This document shows positions 25,047 to 33,334 of a stretch of 64,000 nt of DNA, one piece after another. Within the stretch, counting starts at the first letter, position 1, and every line of letters starts with the position of its first letter. The notes beneath the pieces were generated by a model. The model was given only the letters and a program-made list of their open reading frames with translations, was not told the origin of the DNA and ran no database searches. The stretch lies in contig NZ_PJMC01000003.1 of NCBI RefSeq assembly GCF_002892795.1, positions 62,001-126,000 on the forward strand, in the 5' to 3' direction. The DNA comes from Arthrobacter sp. AFG20. Lineage in GTDB: Bacteria > Actinomycetota > Actinomycetes > Actinomycetales > Micrococcaceae. The position numbers were made by a program, and so were the translations under genes.

Positions 25047-25853
25047 TTACTTAGTGGCTTCGCCGAACCAGGTGGTCTCGAACTTCTTGAGGCTTCCGTC
25101 GTCGGTCAGGCGCTTCAGCGTCGTGTTGACCTGGTCGAGCATGGCGGTGTTGCCCTTCTTGACCGCGATGCCGAGCTTTTCCCCGGTGGCGTAGTTCTCG
25201 ACACGCTTGAACTTGGAGTCATCCTTGATGGCGTAGCCGAGGACCGACTGGTTGCCCAGGGCGGCTTCGATGGTGCCGGCCTTGAGCGCCTGGACCAGGA
25301 GGCCAGTGTCCTCAAACTGCTGTGCGTCGATGCCCTTGTCCTTCGCGTACTTGGCACCCGTGGTGGCCTGCTGGACGCCAACCTTCTTGCCCTTGGCGCC
25401 GTCGACGTTCGTGATGCCGGAGGCCTCGGATGCCACGAGGGTCAGGTCGTCGTTCAGGTAGGGGTCGGAGAAGTCCATGAGGGCCTTGCGGGTATCCGTG
25501 ATGGAAATGGAGGAGATGGAGACGTCGCAGCCAGTCAGTGCGGTGCCGGTCTCGATGGCCTCGAAGGAGCTGTCCACCACGTTGACTTCGGCCTTCATGT
25601 CCTTGGCCAGTTCGCCGGCGATGTCCATGTCGAAGCCCACGATCTTGCCATCCTTCTGGAATTCGAAGGGCTCGTAGGGGACGTCGGAGCAGATGGTGAG
25701 CTTTCCGGCATTGATGAGCTGCACGCCGCTGCTGCTGGTGGCAGCCGGGGTGGAGCCGCCGCCGCCGCAAGCGGTGAGGCTGATGGCCCCGACGGCGAGG
25801 ATTGCGGCTGCCTTGGCGCTGAGTTTGGCCGTGGCACGGGACTTGAGCTGCAT
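25047..25853 (-). CDS. Polar amino-acid ABC transporter, substrate-binding lipoprotein
   Basis: A 268-residue type II binding protein (SBP_bac_3). The signal peptide ends with the lipobox LTAC followed by Gly/Ser spacer. The core shows TICSDVPYEPFEFQKDG and GFDMDIAGELAKDM, the usual N-lobe signature for amino-acid binding, and the C-terminal VKKGNTAMLDQVNTTLKRL. First gene of the operon. The spacer upstream (25854-26063) contains an AT-rich stretch around 25900-25975 where the promoter is likely. Ligand not assignable from sequence alone. Confidence 0.93.
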   Translation of the reverse strand: MQLKSRATAKLSAKAAAILAVGAISLTACGGGGSTPAATSSSGVQLINAGKLTICSDVPYEPFEFQKDGKIVGFDMDIAGELAKDMKAEVNVVDSSFEAIETGTALTGCDVSISSISITDTRKALMDFSDPYLNDDLTLVASEASGITNVDGAKGKKVGVQQATTGAKYAKDKGIDAQQFEDTGLLVQALKAGTIEAALGNQSVLGYAIKDDSKFKRVENYATGEKLGIAVKKGNTAMLDQVNTTLKRLTDDGSLKKFETTWFGEATK

Positions 25854-26063
25854 TTCTTTACCTTTTGTTGCAGGGGTATGCGGAACTAAATCGGTTCATA
25901 GTGTATCGCCGAAGAGGAGATGTGCATCACAGAAAACTAAGTTTCACTATTTGATAACTAAACCACAGCGTTTTTCAAGGGCTTTAATCGTAGGCCTGTC
26001 CGGAATCCCGGACGCTCTGATCTCGGCAATAGGGCGTCCGGCCGGATGGCCGGCGAGATCAGA

Positions 26064-27449
26064 TCAGCTGCTGATCCCCAGTGACTCCAGCATCGGCCGG
26101 AACTTGGCCCATGTCTCCGCGAGCTCCGCCTCCGGCTGCGAGCCCTCGACGATGCCGCAGCCGGCATATAGCCGGACGGTAGTGGGTGACTCGATGACGG
26201 CGCCGCGCAACGCGATGCCCCACTCGCCGTTGCCCGCGGCGTCCAGCCAGCCCACCGGGCCGGCATACGGGCCTCGGTCCAGGTGTTCGAGTTTCCGGAT
26301 CAGCGCCCCGGCAACCTGCGTGGGTGTGCCGCACACGGCGGCGGTGGGGTGCAGCGCGTTGATCAGCGCAAGGCAGGTGGGAACGTGGCCCTCCACCTCG
26401 GTGAGCTCGGCCTTGACGTCGGAAGCGAGATGCCACACGTTGGGCAGCTCCAGGATGAACGGCTCGTCGTGCGCATTCATGGCCTCGGAGAAGGGTGCGA
26501 GCTGGGTGGTCAGCGATTGGATGGCGATCTCGTGCTCATGCCGCTGCTTCTCCGAACCGGCCAGGACCCGCTCGGCATAGTCAAGCGGCAGCCCGGCCTC
26601 GCCCACGGCGTCCCGACGGTCCAGCGTCCCGGCGAGCACGCGGGCCTGGGCCGTGCGGCCCTCCACCTGGATGAGCATTTCTGGAGTCGCCCCCACGAGG
26701 CCGTCGACGCCGTAGGTCCAGCATTCCCGGTAACGGCCGGCCAGCTGCCGCAGCACCTCGGCGGCGTTCACGCCTCCGGGGACCGTCGCCACGATGTCCC
26801 GGGCCAGCACCAGCTTCTCCAGCTTCCCGGTCCGGATCTCGGTCACGCCGGCGCTGACAGCGTCCATCCAGTCCTCCTCGCTGAGGGATCCGGTTTTCAG
26901 CGTGGCCTGATCCGGGCGCGCGGCCGGGTCTGGAAGTTCGACGGCGGCAACGGGTTCCGCGGTCGGCCCGCCGCCCGCGGGGGAGCCGTCCGTAACGGCG
27001 CCGACGGCGGCAGCCGGGTCCGACTCCAGCCACCCCTTCAGGGCGGCGAACGCGCCTGCCTCGGTGAGTTCGCCGTCGTTGGCCGTTATTTGGGTGAGCC
27101 AGGCGCGGCCGTCGCGGACGCCCACCACGATCTCCGGCACGATCAGGCGGGATTCGTGGTCTGAAGCCTTGGAGAACGCGAAGGACCCGAACGCCACCGG
27201 GCCGGTGCCGGGGCGCTCCACATGGTCGGTGATGTCAGCCTCGATGACCAGGTGACGCCACCAGATGTCCGCCTCGAGGAACCGCTCGGGGCCGGTGGCA
27301 GTGAAGCGCGCCGCTTCGCCGAAGCCCACGAGCCCGGCCTCGCGCCGCGTCCAGCAGAGAACGTCGTCCCGCACCAGATACGACGGCAGCCCCTCCGGAG
27401 CCGATTCTCCATCCAAAGGGACTGTCAGGGTGCGGAGCGTTCTGGTCAT
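26064..27449 (-). CDS. menF: Isochorismate synthase
   Basis: A 461-residue chorismate-binding enzyme that converts chorismate to isochorismate, the first committed step to menaquinone. The C-terminal core shows QARVLAGTLDRRD, KQRHEHEIAI, the HPTAAVCGTP motif with the catalytic residues, and RGPYAGPVGWLD with a GEWGIALRGA strand, all typical of MenF/EntC. It is divergent from menG with a 126-bp shared promoter region. EntC-type siderophore enzymes look similar, but the surrounding menG, menJ, menD and menC favour menaquinone. Confidence 0.92.
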   Translation of the reverse strand: MTRTLRTLTVPLDGESAPEGLPSYLVRDDVLCWTRREAGLVGFGEAARFTATGPERFLEADIWWRHLVIEADITDHVERPGTGPVAFGSFAFSKASDHESRLIVPEIVVGVRDGRAWLTQITANDGELTEAGAFAALKGWLESDPAAAVGAVTDGSPAGGGPTAEPVAAVELPDPAARPDQATLKTGSLSEEDWMDAVSAGVTEIRTGKLEKLVLARDIVATVPGGVNAAEVLRQLAGRYRECWTYGVDGLVGATPEMLIQVEGRTAQARVLAGTLDRRDAVGEAGLPLDYAERVLAGSEKQRHEHEIAIQSLTTQLAPFSEAMNAHDEPFILELPNVWHLASDVKAELTEVEGHVPTCLALINALHPTAAVCGTPTQVAGALIRKLEHLDRGPYAGPVGWLDAAGNGEWGIALRGAVIESPTTVRLYAGCGIVEGSQPEAELAETWAKFRPMLESLGISS

Positions 27450-27575
27450 GATGGGTCAACACTACTCCGGCGCAGTAATTTCAGGTGATTCTGGGTGATC
27501 CCGGGTGATCCAGCCCGGCCACCACGCCCGGCGGCGGCCGTGTCACGGAGCCTGCGGAACTTTTGAGACAATGAC

Positions 27576-28358
27576 ATGGTGAACCGAGCATCCTTGGATA
27601 AGCGTCCGGACGAAGTAGCCACGATGTTTGACGACGTCGCACCCAAATACGACGTCGTCAACGATGTCCTCTCAATGGGGCAGACGCGCCGGTGGCGCAA
27701 GGTTGTGGTCGAAGCCATGGACGTGCGGGCAGGCCAGCGGGTGCTGGACCTGGCCGCCGGAACAGGAACGTCCAGCGAGCCATATGCCGATGCGGGCATA
27801 GACGTGGTGGCCTGCGATTTCTCCCTCGGCATGCTCAAGGTAGGCAAGCGCCGCCGCCCCGACATCGACTTCATTGCCGGTGACGCCACCAACCTGCCCT
27901 TCGCCGACAACACCTTCGATGCCAGCACCATCTCCTTCGGGCTGCGCAACGTCAACGAGCCCAAGAAGGCCCTGGCCGAGATGCTCCGGGTGACTAAGCC
28001 GGGCGGCAAGCTGGTCATCGCCGAGTTCTCGCAGCCCGTCGTTCCGCTGTGGCGCACCATGTACACCGAGTACCTCATGCGTGCCCTGCCCGCCATCGCC
28101 ACCAAGGTGTCCTCCAACCCGGATGCGTACGTCTACCTGGCCGAGTCCATCCGGGCCTGGCCGGACCAGGACAACCTCGCCGCGTGGCTGCAGGACGCCG
28201 GCTGGGAAGATGTCACCTACCGCAACCTGAGCGGCGGCATCGTGGCCGTCCACCGCGCCCACAAGCCCGTCACGGGCAACGGCTCGGCGGAAGCCATCGC
28301 AGCCCACACCGGCCCGGTGGCCAAACTTCGCCGCAACCTTCCGCGGACCGCCCGCTGA
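27576..28358 (+). CDS. menG: Demethylmenaquinone methyltransferase
   Basis: A 260-residue UbiE/MenG methyltransferase that finishes the menaquinone ring. The [21 protein letters not shown]-terminal signature is diagnostic of the family; motif I is [10 protein letters not shown] at 57-66, and the later [19 protein letters not shown] and [12 protein letters not shown] segments match. First gene of a three-gene plus-strand unit with menJ (4-bp gap) and the polyprenyl synthase (9-bp gap). Confidence 0.95.
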   Translation: MVNRASLDKRPDEVATMFDDVAPKYDVVNDVLSMGQTRRWRKVVVEAMDVRAGQRVLDLAAGTGTSSEPYADAGIDVVACDFSLGMLKVGKRRRPDIDFIAGDATNLPFADNTFDASTISFGLRNVNEPKKALAEMLRVTKPGGKLVIAEFSQPVVPLWRTMYTEYLMRALPAIATKVSSNPDAYVYLAESIRAWPDQDNLAAWLQDAGWEDVTYRNLSGGIVAVHRAHKPVTGNGSAEAIAAHTGPVAKLRRNLPRTAR

Positions 28359-28362
28359 CACT

Positions 28363-29697
28363 GTGAAAGTACTGATTGTTGGCGCGGGTCCCGCCGGATC
28401 CACCGCCGCGTATTATCTCGCCAAAGCCGGCATCGACGTCACGGTCCTGGAAAAGACCAGCTTCCCGCGCGAAAAAGTGTGCGGCGACGGCCTCACTCCG
28501 CGGGCTGTCCGCGAGATCCAGAAGCTCGGACTGCCGCACCCCGAACAGGACGGCTGGCGCAGGAACAAGGGGTTGCGCCTGCTCGCCGGCGGCCGCAGCA
28601 TTGAACTGCCGTGGCCCGAGGTGTCCGATTTTCCGCAGTACGGCCTGATCCGTACCCGCCTGGGCTTCGACGAGGAACTTGCCCGGCACGCGCAGGCCGC
28701 CGGCGCCACCGTCCTGGAACGCCACAGCGTGACGGAGGCGCTCCGCAACGGTGACGGCCGCGTGACCGGCGTGCGCGCAGCGCTCGTGGACGAGTCCGGA
28801 CGGAAGACGGGGGAGACGCTCGACTTCACCGCCGACGTCGTGCTTGCTGCCGACGGCAACTCCACCCGCACCGCCGTCTCCCTTGGCATCCAGAAGCGCG
28901 ACGACCGGCCCTTGGGCGTCGCCGTCCGCACCTACTTCACCTCGCCGCGGCATGACGACGACTGGATGGAAGGCTGGCTGGAACTTCCGGGCCGCGACGG
29001 CAAGCTCCTGCCCGGCTACGGCTGGGTGTTCGGCGTCGGAGACGGCACGTCCAACGTGGGCCTGGGCATCCTCAACTCGTCCAAGGAATTCGGCAAGCTC
29101 GACTATAAGCAGGTGCTCCGCGAATGGACCGCCGGCATGCCCGCCGAGTGGGGCTTCACCCCGGAGAACCAGGTGGGGGAGATCCGCGGTGCCGCCCTGC
29201 CCATGGGCTTCAACCGCACCCCGCACTACTCGCCCGGCCTGCTGCTCCTCGGCGACGCTGGCGGCATGGTGTCCCCGTTCAACGGCGAGGGCATCTCCTA
29301 CGCCATGGAGTCCGCCCGCTTCGCGGCAGAGTTCATCATTGACGCCAGCTCCCGTTCGGCCTCCGGGGGCTGGAACGCGTCCGACGCCGACACCCGGCTC
29401 GCAGGGTACGCCGACTATGTCCGTGAACAGTGGGGATCCCACTTCACGCTGGGGCGTGCCTTCGCAGCGCTGATCGGCAAGCCCGCTGTCATGAAGCTCG
29501 CGCTGCGGACCGGGATGCCCATTCCCGTGCTGATGCGCTTCGTGGTCCGGCTGCTGGCCAACCTGACCGACCCGTCGGCCAAGGGCTTCGAAGACCGCGT
29601 GATCCGTCTCCTCGAACTGCTGGTCCCGGCCACCTCCAACTCTTCCGCCCTTGCCCCCTCCGGCTCCAAATCAGCGGTTTCCGCAACAAAAAGTTAG
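28363..29697 (+). CDS. menJ: Menaquinone side-chain reductase, geranylgeranyl reductase family
   Basis: A 444-residue FAD enzyme starting with GTG. The dinucleotide-binding GAGPAGSTAAYYLAKAG is at about 7-23, the CGDGLTPRAV block at 42-51 and the second FAD motif GLLLLGDAGGMVSPFNGEGI at about 293-312. In mycobacteria MenJ reduces the second isoprene unit of menaquinone, and Arthrobacter-type bacteria usually contain MK-9(H2). Its place between menG and the polyprenyl synthase supports this role over chlorophyll or archaeal-lipid reductases of the same family. Confidence 0.88.
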   Translation: MKVLIVGAGPAGSTAAYYLAKAGIDVTVLEKTSFPREKVCGDGLTPRAVREIQKLGLPHPEQDGWRRNKGLRLLAGGRSIELPWPEVSDFPQYGLIRTRLGFDEELARHAQAAGATVLERHSVTEALRNGDGRVTGVRAALVDESGRKTGETLDFTADVVLAADGNSTRTAVSLGIQKRDDRPLGVAVRTYFTSPRHDDDWMEGWLELPGRDGKLLPGYGWVFGVGDGTSNVGLGILNSSKEFGKLDYKQVLREWTAGMPAEWGFTPENQVGEIRGAALPMGFNRTPHYSPGLLLLGDAGGMVSPFNGEGISYAMESARFAAEFIIDASSRSASGGWNASDADTRLAGYADYVREQWGSHFTLGRAFAALIGKPAVMKLALRTGMPIPVLMRFVVRLLANLTDPSAKGFEDRVIRLLELLVPATSNSSALAPSGSKSAVSATKS

Positions 29698-29706
29698 GGT
29701 TAACCC

Positions 29707-30807
29707 GTGACCAACTCCGCGAACCACAGCTGGACGCACGCCGGGCATGGCCTGCCGGACTCCGAACCCAGCCTCAACACCACTGCCATCGCCACCGGAC
29801 TGCAGCTGCCGGCAGGCTTTGCGGCCATCGCGGAAGACCCCGACCTGGGTCCGGCCCTCACCACCAACCTGGCCCGGGTGGAGAAGAAACTCCGCGAAGC
29901 CATCGCCAACTCCGACCCCCTGGCTGACGCAACGTCGCGTCACCTCGTGGAAGCCGGCGGCAAGCGCATCCGCCCCCTGCTGACCCTGCTGTGCGCCCAC
30001 CTGGGTGACGCGTCGCTGCCCTCCGTGGTGCAGGCCGCCGTCGTGGTTGAGCTGACGCACCTGGCCACCCTGTACCACGACGACGTCATGGACTCCGCGC
30101 CCTTCCGCCGGGGAGCACCAACGGCCCACGAGGTCTGGGGCAACTCGGTGGCCGTCCTCACCGGTGACCTCATCTTCGCCCGCGCCTCCATCCTCGTGTC
30201 CGAGCTGGGCGGCCGCGCGCTCGGCATCCAGGCCCGGACCTTCGAGCGACTGTGCCTGGGCCAGCTGCACGAAACCGTCGGGCCGCGGCCGGACGAGGAC
30301 CCGGTGGAGCACTACCTGTCCGTGATTGCCGACAAGACCGGTTCGCTGGTGGCGGCCTCGGGCCAGTTCGGTGCCATCTTCTCCGGCGCTGATGAGGCAT
30401 ACGAGAACGTCCTGGTGGAGTACGGCGAGAAGGTCGGCGTCGCCTTCCAGCTTGCCGACGACGTCATCGACGTCACGGGCGTCAAGGTCAAGTCCGGCAA
30501 ATCCCCGGGTACGGACCTGCGTGAAGGCGTTCCCACCTTGCCTGTGCTGCTGCTCCGTAAGGCCGCGGCGGACGGTGACCAGTCCGCCGTCGAACTTCTC
30601 AAGCTGATCGACGGCGACCTCTCCTCGGATGAGGCCCTCGCCGAAGCCGTCGCCGGGCTGCGCGAGCACCCTGTCACGGCCGAATCCTGGGTGGTGGCCC
30701 GCGCCTGGTCGGCCGAGGCCATCGCCGCGCTGGCCCCGCTGCCCGAGGGGGTTGTGAAGGCCTCGCTGTCCAGCTTCGCGCACGCCGTGGTGGACCGCGC
30801 CAGCTAG
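29707..30807 (+). CDS. Long-chain all-trans polyprenyl diphosphate synthase
   Basis: A 366-residue prenyltransferase, starting with GTG 9 bp after menJ. The first Asp-rich motif DDVMD is at 125-129 and the second, DDVID, at 251-255. The residue five before the first motif is alanine, small as in long-chain synthases, so a C40-C50 product for the menaquinone tail is likely. The extended N-terminal 50 residues are variable. Grouping with menG and menJ resembles the mycobacterial menG-menJ-grcC1 neighbourhood. Confidence 0.92.
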   Translation: MTNSANHSWTHAGHGLPDSEPSLNTTAIATGLQLPAGFAAIAEDPDLGPALTTNLARVEKKLREAIANSDPLADATSRHLVEAGGKRIRPLLTLLCAHLGDASLPSVVQAAVVVELTHLATLYHDDVMDSAPFRRGAPTAHEVWGNSVAVLTGDLIFARASILVSELGGRALGIQARTFERLCLGQLHETVGPRPDEDPVEHYLSVIADKTGSLVAASGQFGAIFSGADEAYENVLVEYGEKVGVAFQLADDVIDVTGVKVKSGKSPGTDLREGVPTLPVLLLRKAAADGDQSAVELLKLIDGDLSSDEALAEAVAGLREHPVTAESWVVARAWSAEAIAALAPLPEGVVKASLSSFAHAVVDRAS

Positions 30808-30823
30808 CCTGGCCACAGCTTTG

Positions 30824-30850
30824 GGCCCGGTATCCGTGAGGTGCCGGGCC
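30824..30850 (+). terminator. Hairpin after the menG-menJ operon
   Basis: GGCCCGG (30824-30830) and CCGGGCC (30844-30850) form a 7-bp stem with a 13-base loop, 17 bp after the synthase stop, followed by TTCT. A likely terminator of the menaquinone operon. Confidence 0.6.
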
Positions 30851-31059
30851 TTCTGGCTTAACCGGCTTAAACGGAACGGCCCCGTTTCCCTGCAGCGTTA
30901 CGAGTCAAACGCTGCGCGGAACCGGGACCGTCTCTCCGTTCGCATCAAATCCACCGGAGGCATTCAGTGGATCCGAGAAACACTCTATGACAGCTTTGTC
31001 ACATCTCCAAAATCTCTTGTTAAGCGGCGTGTCACGCAGTCCACTCTCGCGAGGCCGCG
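30851..31059. other. Spacer between menaquinone operon and palindromic element
   Basis: No gene seen. It contains a small inverted repeat TGACA-GCTT-TGTCA (30988-31001) and is less GC-rich than the rest. Together with the following repeat element it makes a 414-bp gene-free stretch. Confidence 0.4.
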
Positions 31060-31151
31060 CCGTCGTGACCCTGTTTAATCATCCGGGCTGAAAGACACGC
31101 CGTCGGCACGGCGCGTCGTGAGGAGCCGGCCGTGAAACCGGGTCATGACGG
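31060..31151. repeat. 92-bp nested palindromic element, upstream copy
   Basis: Outer arms CCGTCGTGACCCTGTTT (31060-31076) and AAACCGGGTCATGACGG (31135-31151) are reverse complements at 15 of 17 positions. An inner hairpin CGCCGT-CGGC-ACGGCG lies at 31098-31113 and begins within GACACGCCG (31094-31102). The downstream copy at 32064-32156 has the same layout, with GACACGCCG at the same 34-bp offset from the left end. The two copies bracket the AbiEi/DUF559 gene. Confidence 0.8.
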
Positions 31152-31221
31152 ACGTGTCTGTTTGTGCACATACGCAAACCCGCGGCTCCCCAGCAGCCCC
31201 GGGCGCGCGGACCGTGGAGTG

Positions 31222-32061
31222 ATGGACCTTGAGAAATATCTGGTTCGCCGAGGGGGAGTGGCCAAAAGGGGCGATCTGCTGCGCGCCGGGTTCCGCCGTC
31301 CCGCCCTTGAGGCTGCGGTGGATTCCGGCCGACTGTACCGGCCGCTGCGCGGGGTCTACGCACTGCACACCGCGGACGACGGCGTCCTGACCGCCTTCAG
31401 GGCGAACGGCCGGCTAACGTGCGTGTCGGCGGCCCGCTTCTACAGCCTTTGGGCCCTTCATCCCCCACGGGAAGTGCACCTGAGTTGCGGCAACGGGGTG
31501 CCAAAGGTCGGCGTAATTGACCACGCCCCATGTATGCACGCCTCCGAACCGGGCTATCCGGTGGCGGGCCTGGCCGACGTGCTTCTGCACGCACTCAGGT
31601 GCCTGCCGGAGCTTGAGGCGCTGGCACTGGTGCAGTCAGCCACCGGCCGGGGCCAGATATCCGCAGACTTCCTGAGGGGAAAACTCACCGGGAACAGGAA
31701 CGGCCGTGCCCGCACCGTTCTGGGCCTGCTGATACCGCGGGCGGATTCCGTGCTGGAGATATTGGCCCATACCCACTTTGTCCGGGCAGGACTCACTGTC
31801 CGCATGCATGTTCCCCTGACTGGGGTGGGCGAGGTTGACTGCCTGGTTGAGGAATGCCTCGTGGTGGAGTTGGACGGGTCCACGCACTTTGAACCCCGGC
31901 AGGTCAAGAAAGATCAGCGGAGAAACAACGCCAGCATGCGCGGGGGGTTTCTCACGCTGCGCTATTACTATGACGACGTGGTCTATCACCCCGAGGCCAT
32001 GGTGGAAGAGGTTTTGGCTGTGCTCCGTCTGCGGACACAAGGCAGGTTCGCTCCCGAGTGA
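31222..32061 (+). CDS. AbiEi-type HTH protein with DUF559/Vsr-like nuclease domain (copy B)
   Basis: A 279-residue protein. The N-terminus (about 8-55) is an AbiEi-like winged helix with GGVAKRGDLLRAGF and the LYRPLRGVYAL wing. The C-terminal DUF559 block has GEVDCLVEECLVVELDGSTH, then a Lys-x-Asp-x2-Arg-x4-Ala helix (about residues 229-237) and a YYYDDV strand, the Vsr-like PD-(D/E)XK layout. ATG at 31222 has GTGGAG upstream; the frame extends to 31132 without a better site. No toxin partner is adjacent. The gene is framed by two copies of a 92-bp palindrome, one 71 bp upstream and one 2 bp after the stop. Confidence 0.78.
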   Translation: MDLEKYLVRRGGVAKRGDLLRAGFRRPALEAAVDSGRLYRPLRGVYALHTADDGVLTAFRANGRLTCVSAARFYSLWALHPPREVHLSCGNGVPKVGVIDHAPCMHASEPGYPVAGLADVLLHALRCLPELEALALVQSATGRGQISADFLRGKLTGNRNGRARTVLGLLIPRADSVLEILAHTHFVRAGLTVRMHVPLTGVGEVDCLVEECLVVELDGSTHFEPRQVKKDQRRNNASMRGGFLTLRYYYDDVVYHPEAMVEEVLAVLRLRTQGRFAPE

Positions 32062-32063
32062 CG

Positions 32064-32156
32064 CCGTCGTGACCCCCTTTGCGGCCGCGGGTCCCGCGAC
32101 ACGCCGAGGAAAGCGGCGAGTCGCAGCGCGGACGCGACCAAACAGGGTCAGGACGG
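32064..32156. repeat. 92-bp nested palindromic element, downstream copy
   Basis: Outer arms CCGTCGTGACCCCCTTT (32064-32080) and AAACAGGGTCAGGACGG (32140-32156); the right arm matches the complement of the upstream copy's left arm at 16 of 17 positions. The inner hairpin CGCCG-AGGAAAG-CGGCG is at 32102-32118. It starts 2 bp after the stop of the DUF559 gene and ends 10 bp before the SMI1-like gene stop, so it may also serve as a terminator for both converging genes. Confidence 0.8.
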
Positions 32157-32166
32157 CAGCAAAAAA

Positions 32167-32589
32167 CTAGTCCTCGTCGTTGAAAGCCCAGTCGAACATG
32201 TCGAAGACGAACTCCGAGAAGGTGCCTTCCTCGCTCTTCCACTGGCCGCGGGCGTTGTTCCGGCGGTAGACGATGGGGTCGGGTACGCTCAGGTCGCCGG
32301 TGCGGAAGCCCCAGGTGAAGTTTTCTTCCTCGTCCTCCAGGAACATGAGGAAGCCTTCGTCGTCCACCTCGAGTTCCTCAGGGTCCCAGAAGTAGTGGTA
32401 GGCCTCCATGAGGTCCTCGCACCCGCCGAGTGCCAGGTAGAACTCGCGCAGCACCAGGGGAATGGTGAATTTGTGATCGGAGAGCTCCGCGTCCAGCTCC
32501 TCGGCGGACAGCCCGTCCTCTTCCTGCCATTCGTCTTCGAGATACTTCGGAACAAGCGCGCGGAACTTCTCGAGGAACATGTCAGTCAT
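32167..32589 (-). CDS. SMI1/KNR4-like (SUKH) protein
   Basis: A 140-residue acidic cytoplasmic protein. The IPLVLREFYLALGGCEDLME stretch (about 42-61), followed by a FWDPEELEVDDEGFLMFLED strand pair and a WGFRTGD block, is the pattern of SMI1/KNR4 domains, many of which are immunity proteins to contact toxins. ATG at 32589 is used; an ATG three codons later (32580) is an alternative. No toxin gene is adjacent, so an immunity role is not shown. The long frame reaching 33246 runs antisense-free into the next gene and is a shadow. Confidence 0.72.
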   Translation of the reverse strand: MTDMFLEKFRALVPKYLEDEWQEEDGLSAEELDAELSDHKFTIPLVLREFYLALGGCEDLMEAYHYFWDPEELEVDDEGFLMFLEDEEENFTWGFRTGDLSVPDPIVYRRNNARGQWKSEEGTFSEFVFDMFDWAFNDED

Positions 32590-32603
32590 GGCTCTTATCC
32601 TAG

Positions 32604-33275
32604 CTAATCCCGGCCCCTCGAATTCCCAGGTTCGAGCCCCAGGCGGTGCCACCCGCGGACCGCCAGCGGGATGCGCCATGACCTGCGCCAGGCCACCACC
32701 CGGAACGCGAAGACCAGGGCCGCCACGGCGCTTGCCGAGAGGGCGTTGAACGCACCCAGCAGCCACAGGATCGTGGTGAGTACGGCGCCCAAGAAGGCCG
32801 GCAGCGCGTACAGGTCCCGGGCATCGAACAGCTGGGGCACCACGTTGGCGGTAATGTCGCGCAGCAGGCCGCCGCCCACCGCCGTTGTGACGCCGAGCAG
32901 CACGGCAGCGATGGGGTTCATCCCGAAGGACAGGGCCTTGAATGTGCCTGTTATGCAGAACAGGGCCAGGCCGGCGGCGTCGAACAGGGTGAGGAGCGAG
33001 GTGAAGCGCTGCACACTGGCGAAGAGGTAGTACACCAGCCCGGTGGCCAGCAGCGGCGGCACCAGATAGGCCGGGTTGCTGAACGCGGCGGGCGGGCCGG
33101 AGTTGAGGATGATGTCGCGGATGACGCCGCCGCCGAGCGAGACAAGGGAGGCGAGCAGGAGGGACCCGACGACGTCGAACTGCTTCCGAGCGGCCAGCAG
33201 CGATCCGGACACCGCGAAAAAGAAGATGCCGGCCAGGTCCAGCCATGCCAGGGCGATGTCAAAAGAGAATGTCAT
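32604..33275 (-). CDS. TRIC-type cation channel family membrane protein (YicG/UPF0126)
   Basis: A 223-residue protein with about seven helices built as a duplicated unit. Each repeat has the glycine-rich signature: LGGGVIRDIILN in the first half and VGGGLLRDITAN in the second. Bacterial members form trimeric cation channels. The start MTFSFDIAL at 33275 places the first helix correctly; ATGs at 33290 and 33296 are alternatives. Its 5' end is divergent from the sirohydrochlorin chelatase gene with a 59-bp gap. Confidence 0.88.
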   Translation of the reverse strand: MTFSFDIALAWLDLAGIFFFAVSGSLLAARKQFDVVGSLLLASLVSLGGGVIRDIILNSGPPAAFSNPAYLVPPLLATGLVYYLFASVQRFTSLLTLFDAAGLALFCITGTFKALSFGMNPIAAVLLGVTTAVGGGLLRDITANVVPQLFDARDLYALPAFLGAVLTTILWLLGAFNALSASAVAALVFAFRVVAWRRSWRIPLAVRGWHRLGLEPGNSRGRD

Positions 33276-33321
33276 GGAGCGTCCCGGCATATTCAAGGGG
33301 CGGACAGTGCAGCTCCAACGT

Positions 33322-33327
33322 TACGCT
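33322..33327 (+). promoter_or_regulatory. Probable leaderless -10 element of the chelatase gene
   Basis: TACGCT ends seven bases before the ATG at 33335, with no Shine-Dalgarno sequence in between. No good -35 was seen. Confidence 0.35.
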
Positions 33328-33334
33328 AGCCCCT

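Noticed and set aside
30851..31059. tRNA or small RNA in the less GC-rich spacer
   Set aside because: No cloverleaf, CCA end or anticodon arm could be folded by eye.
31060..32156. Insertion sequence with terminal inverted repeats
   Set aside because: No transposase and no target-site duplication were seen; each end is itself a full palindromic element, which is not an IS structure.
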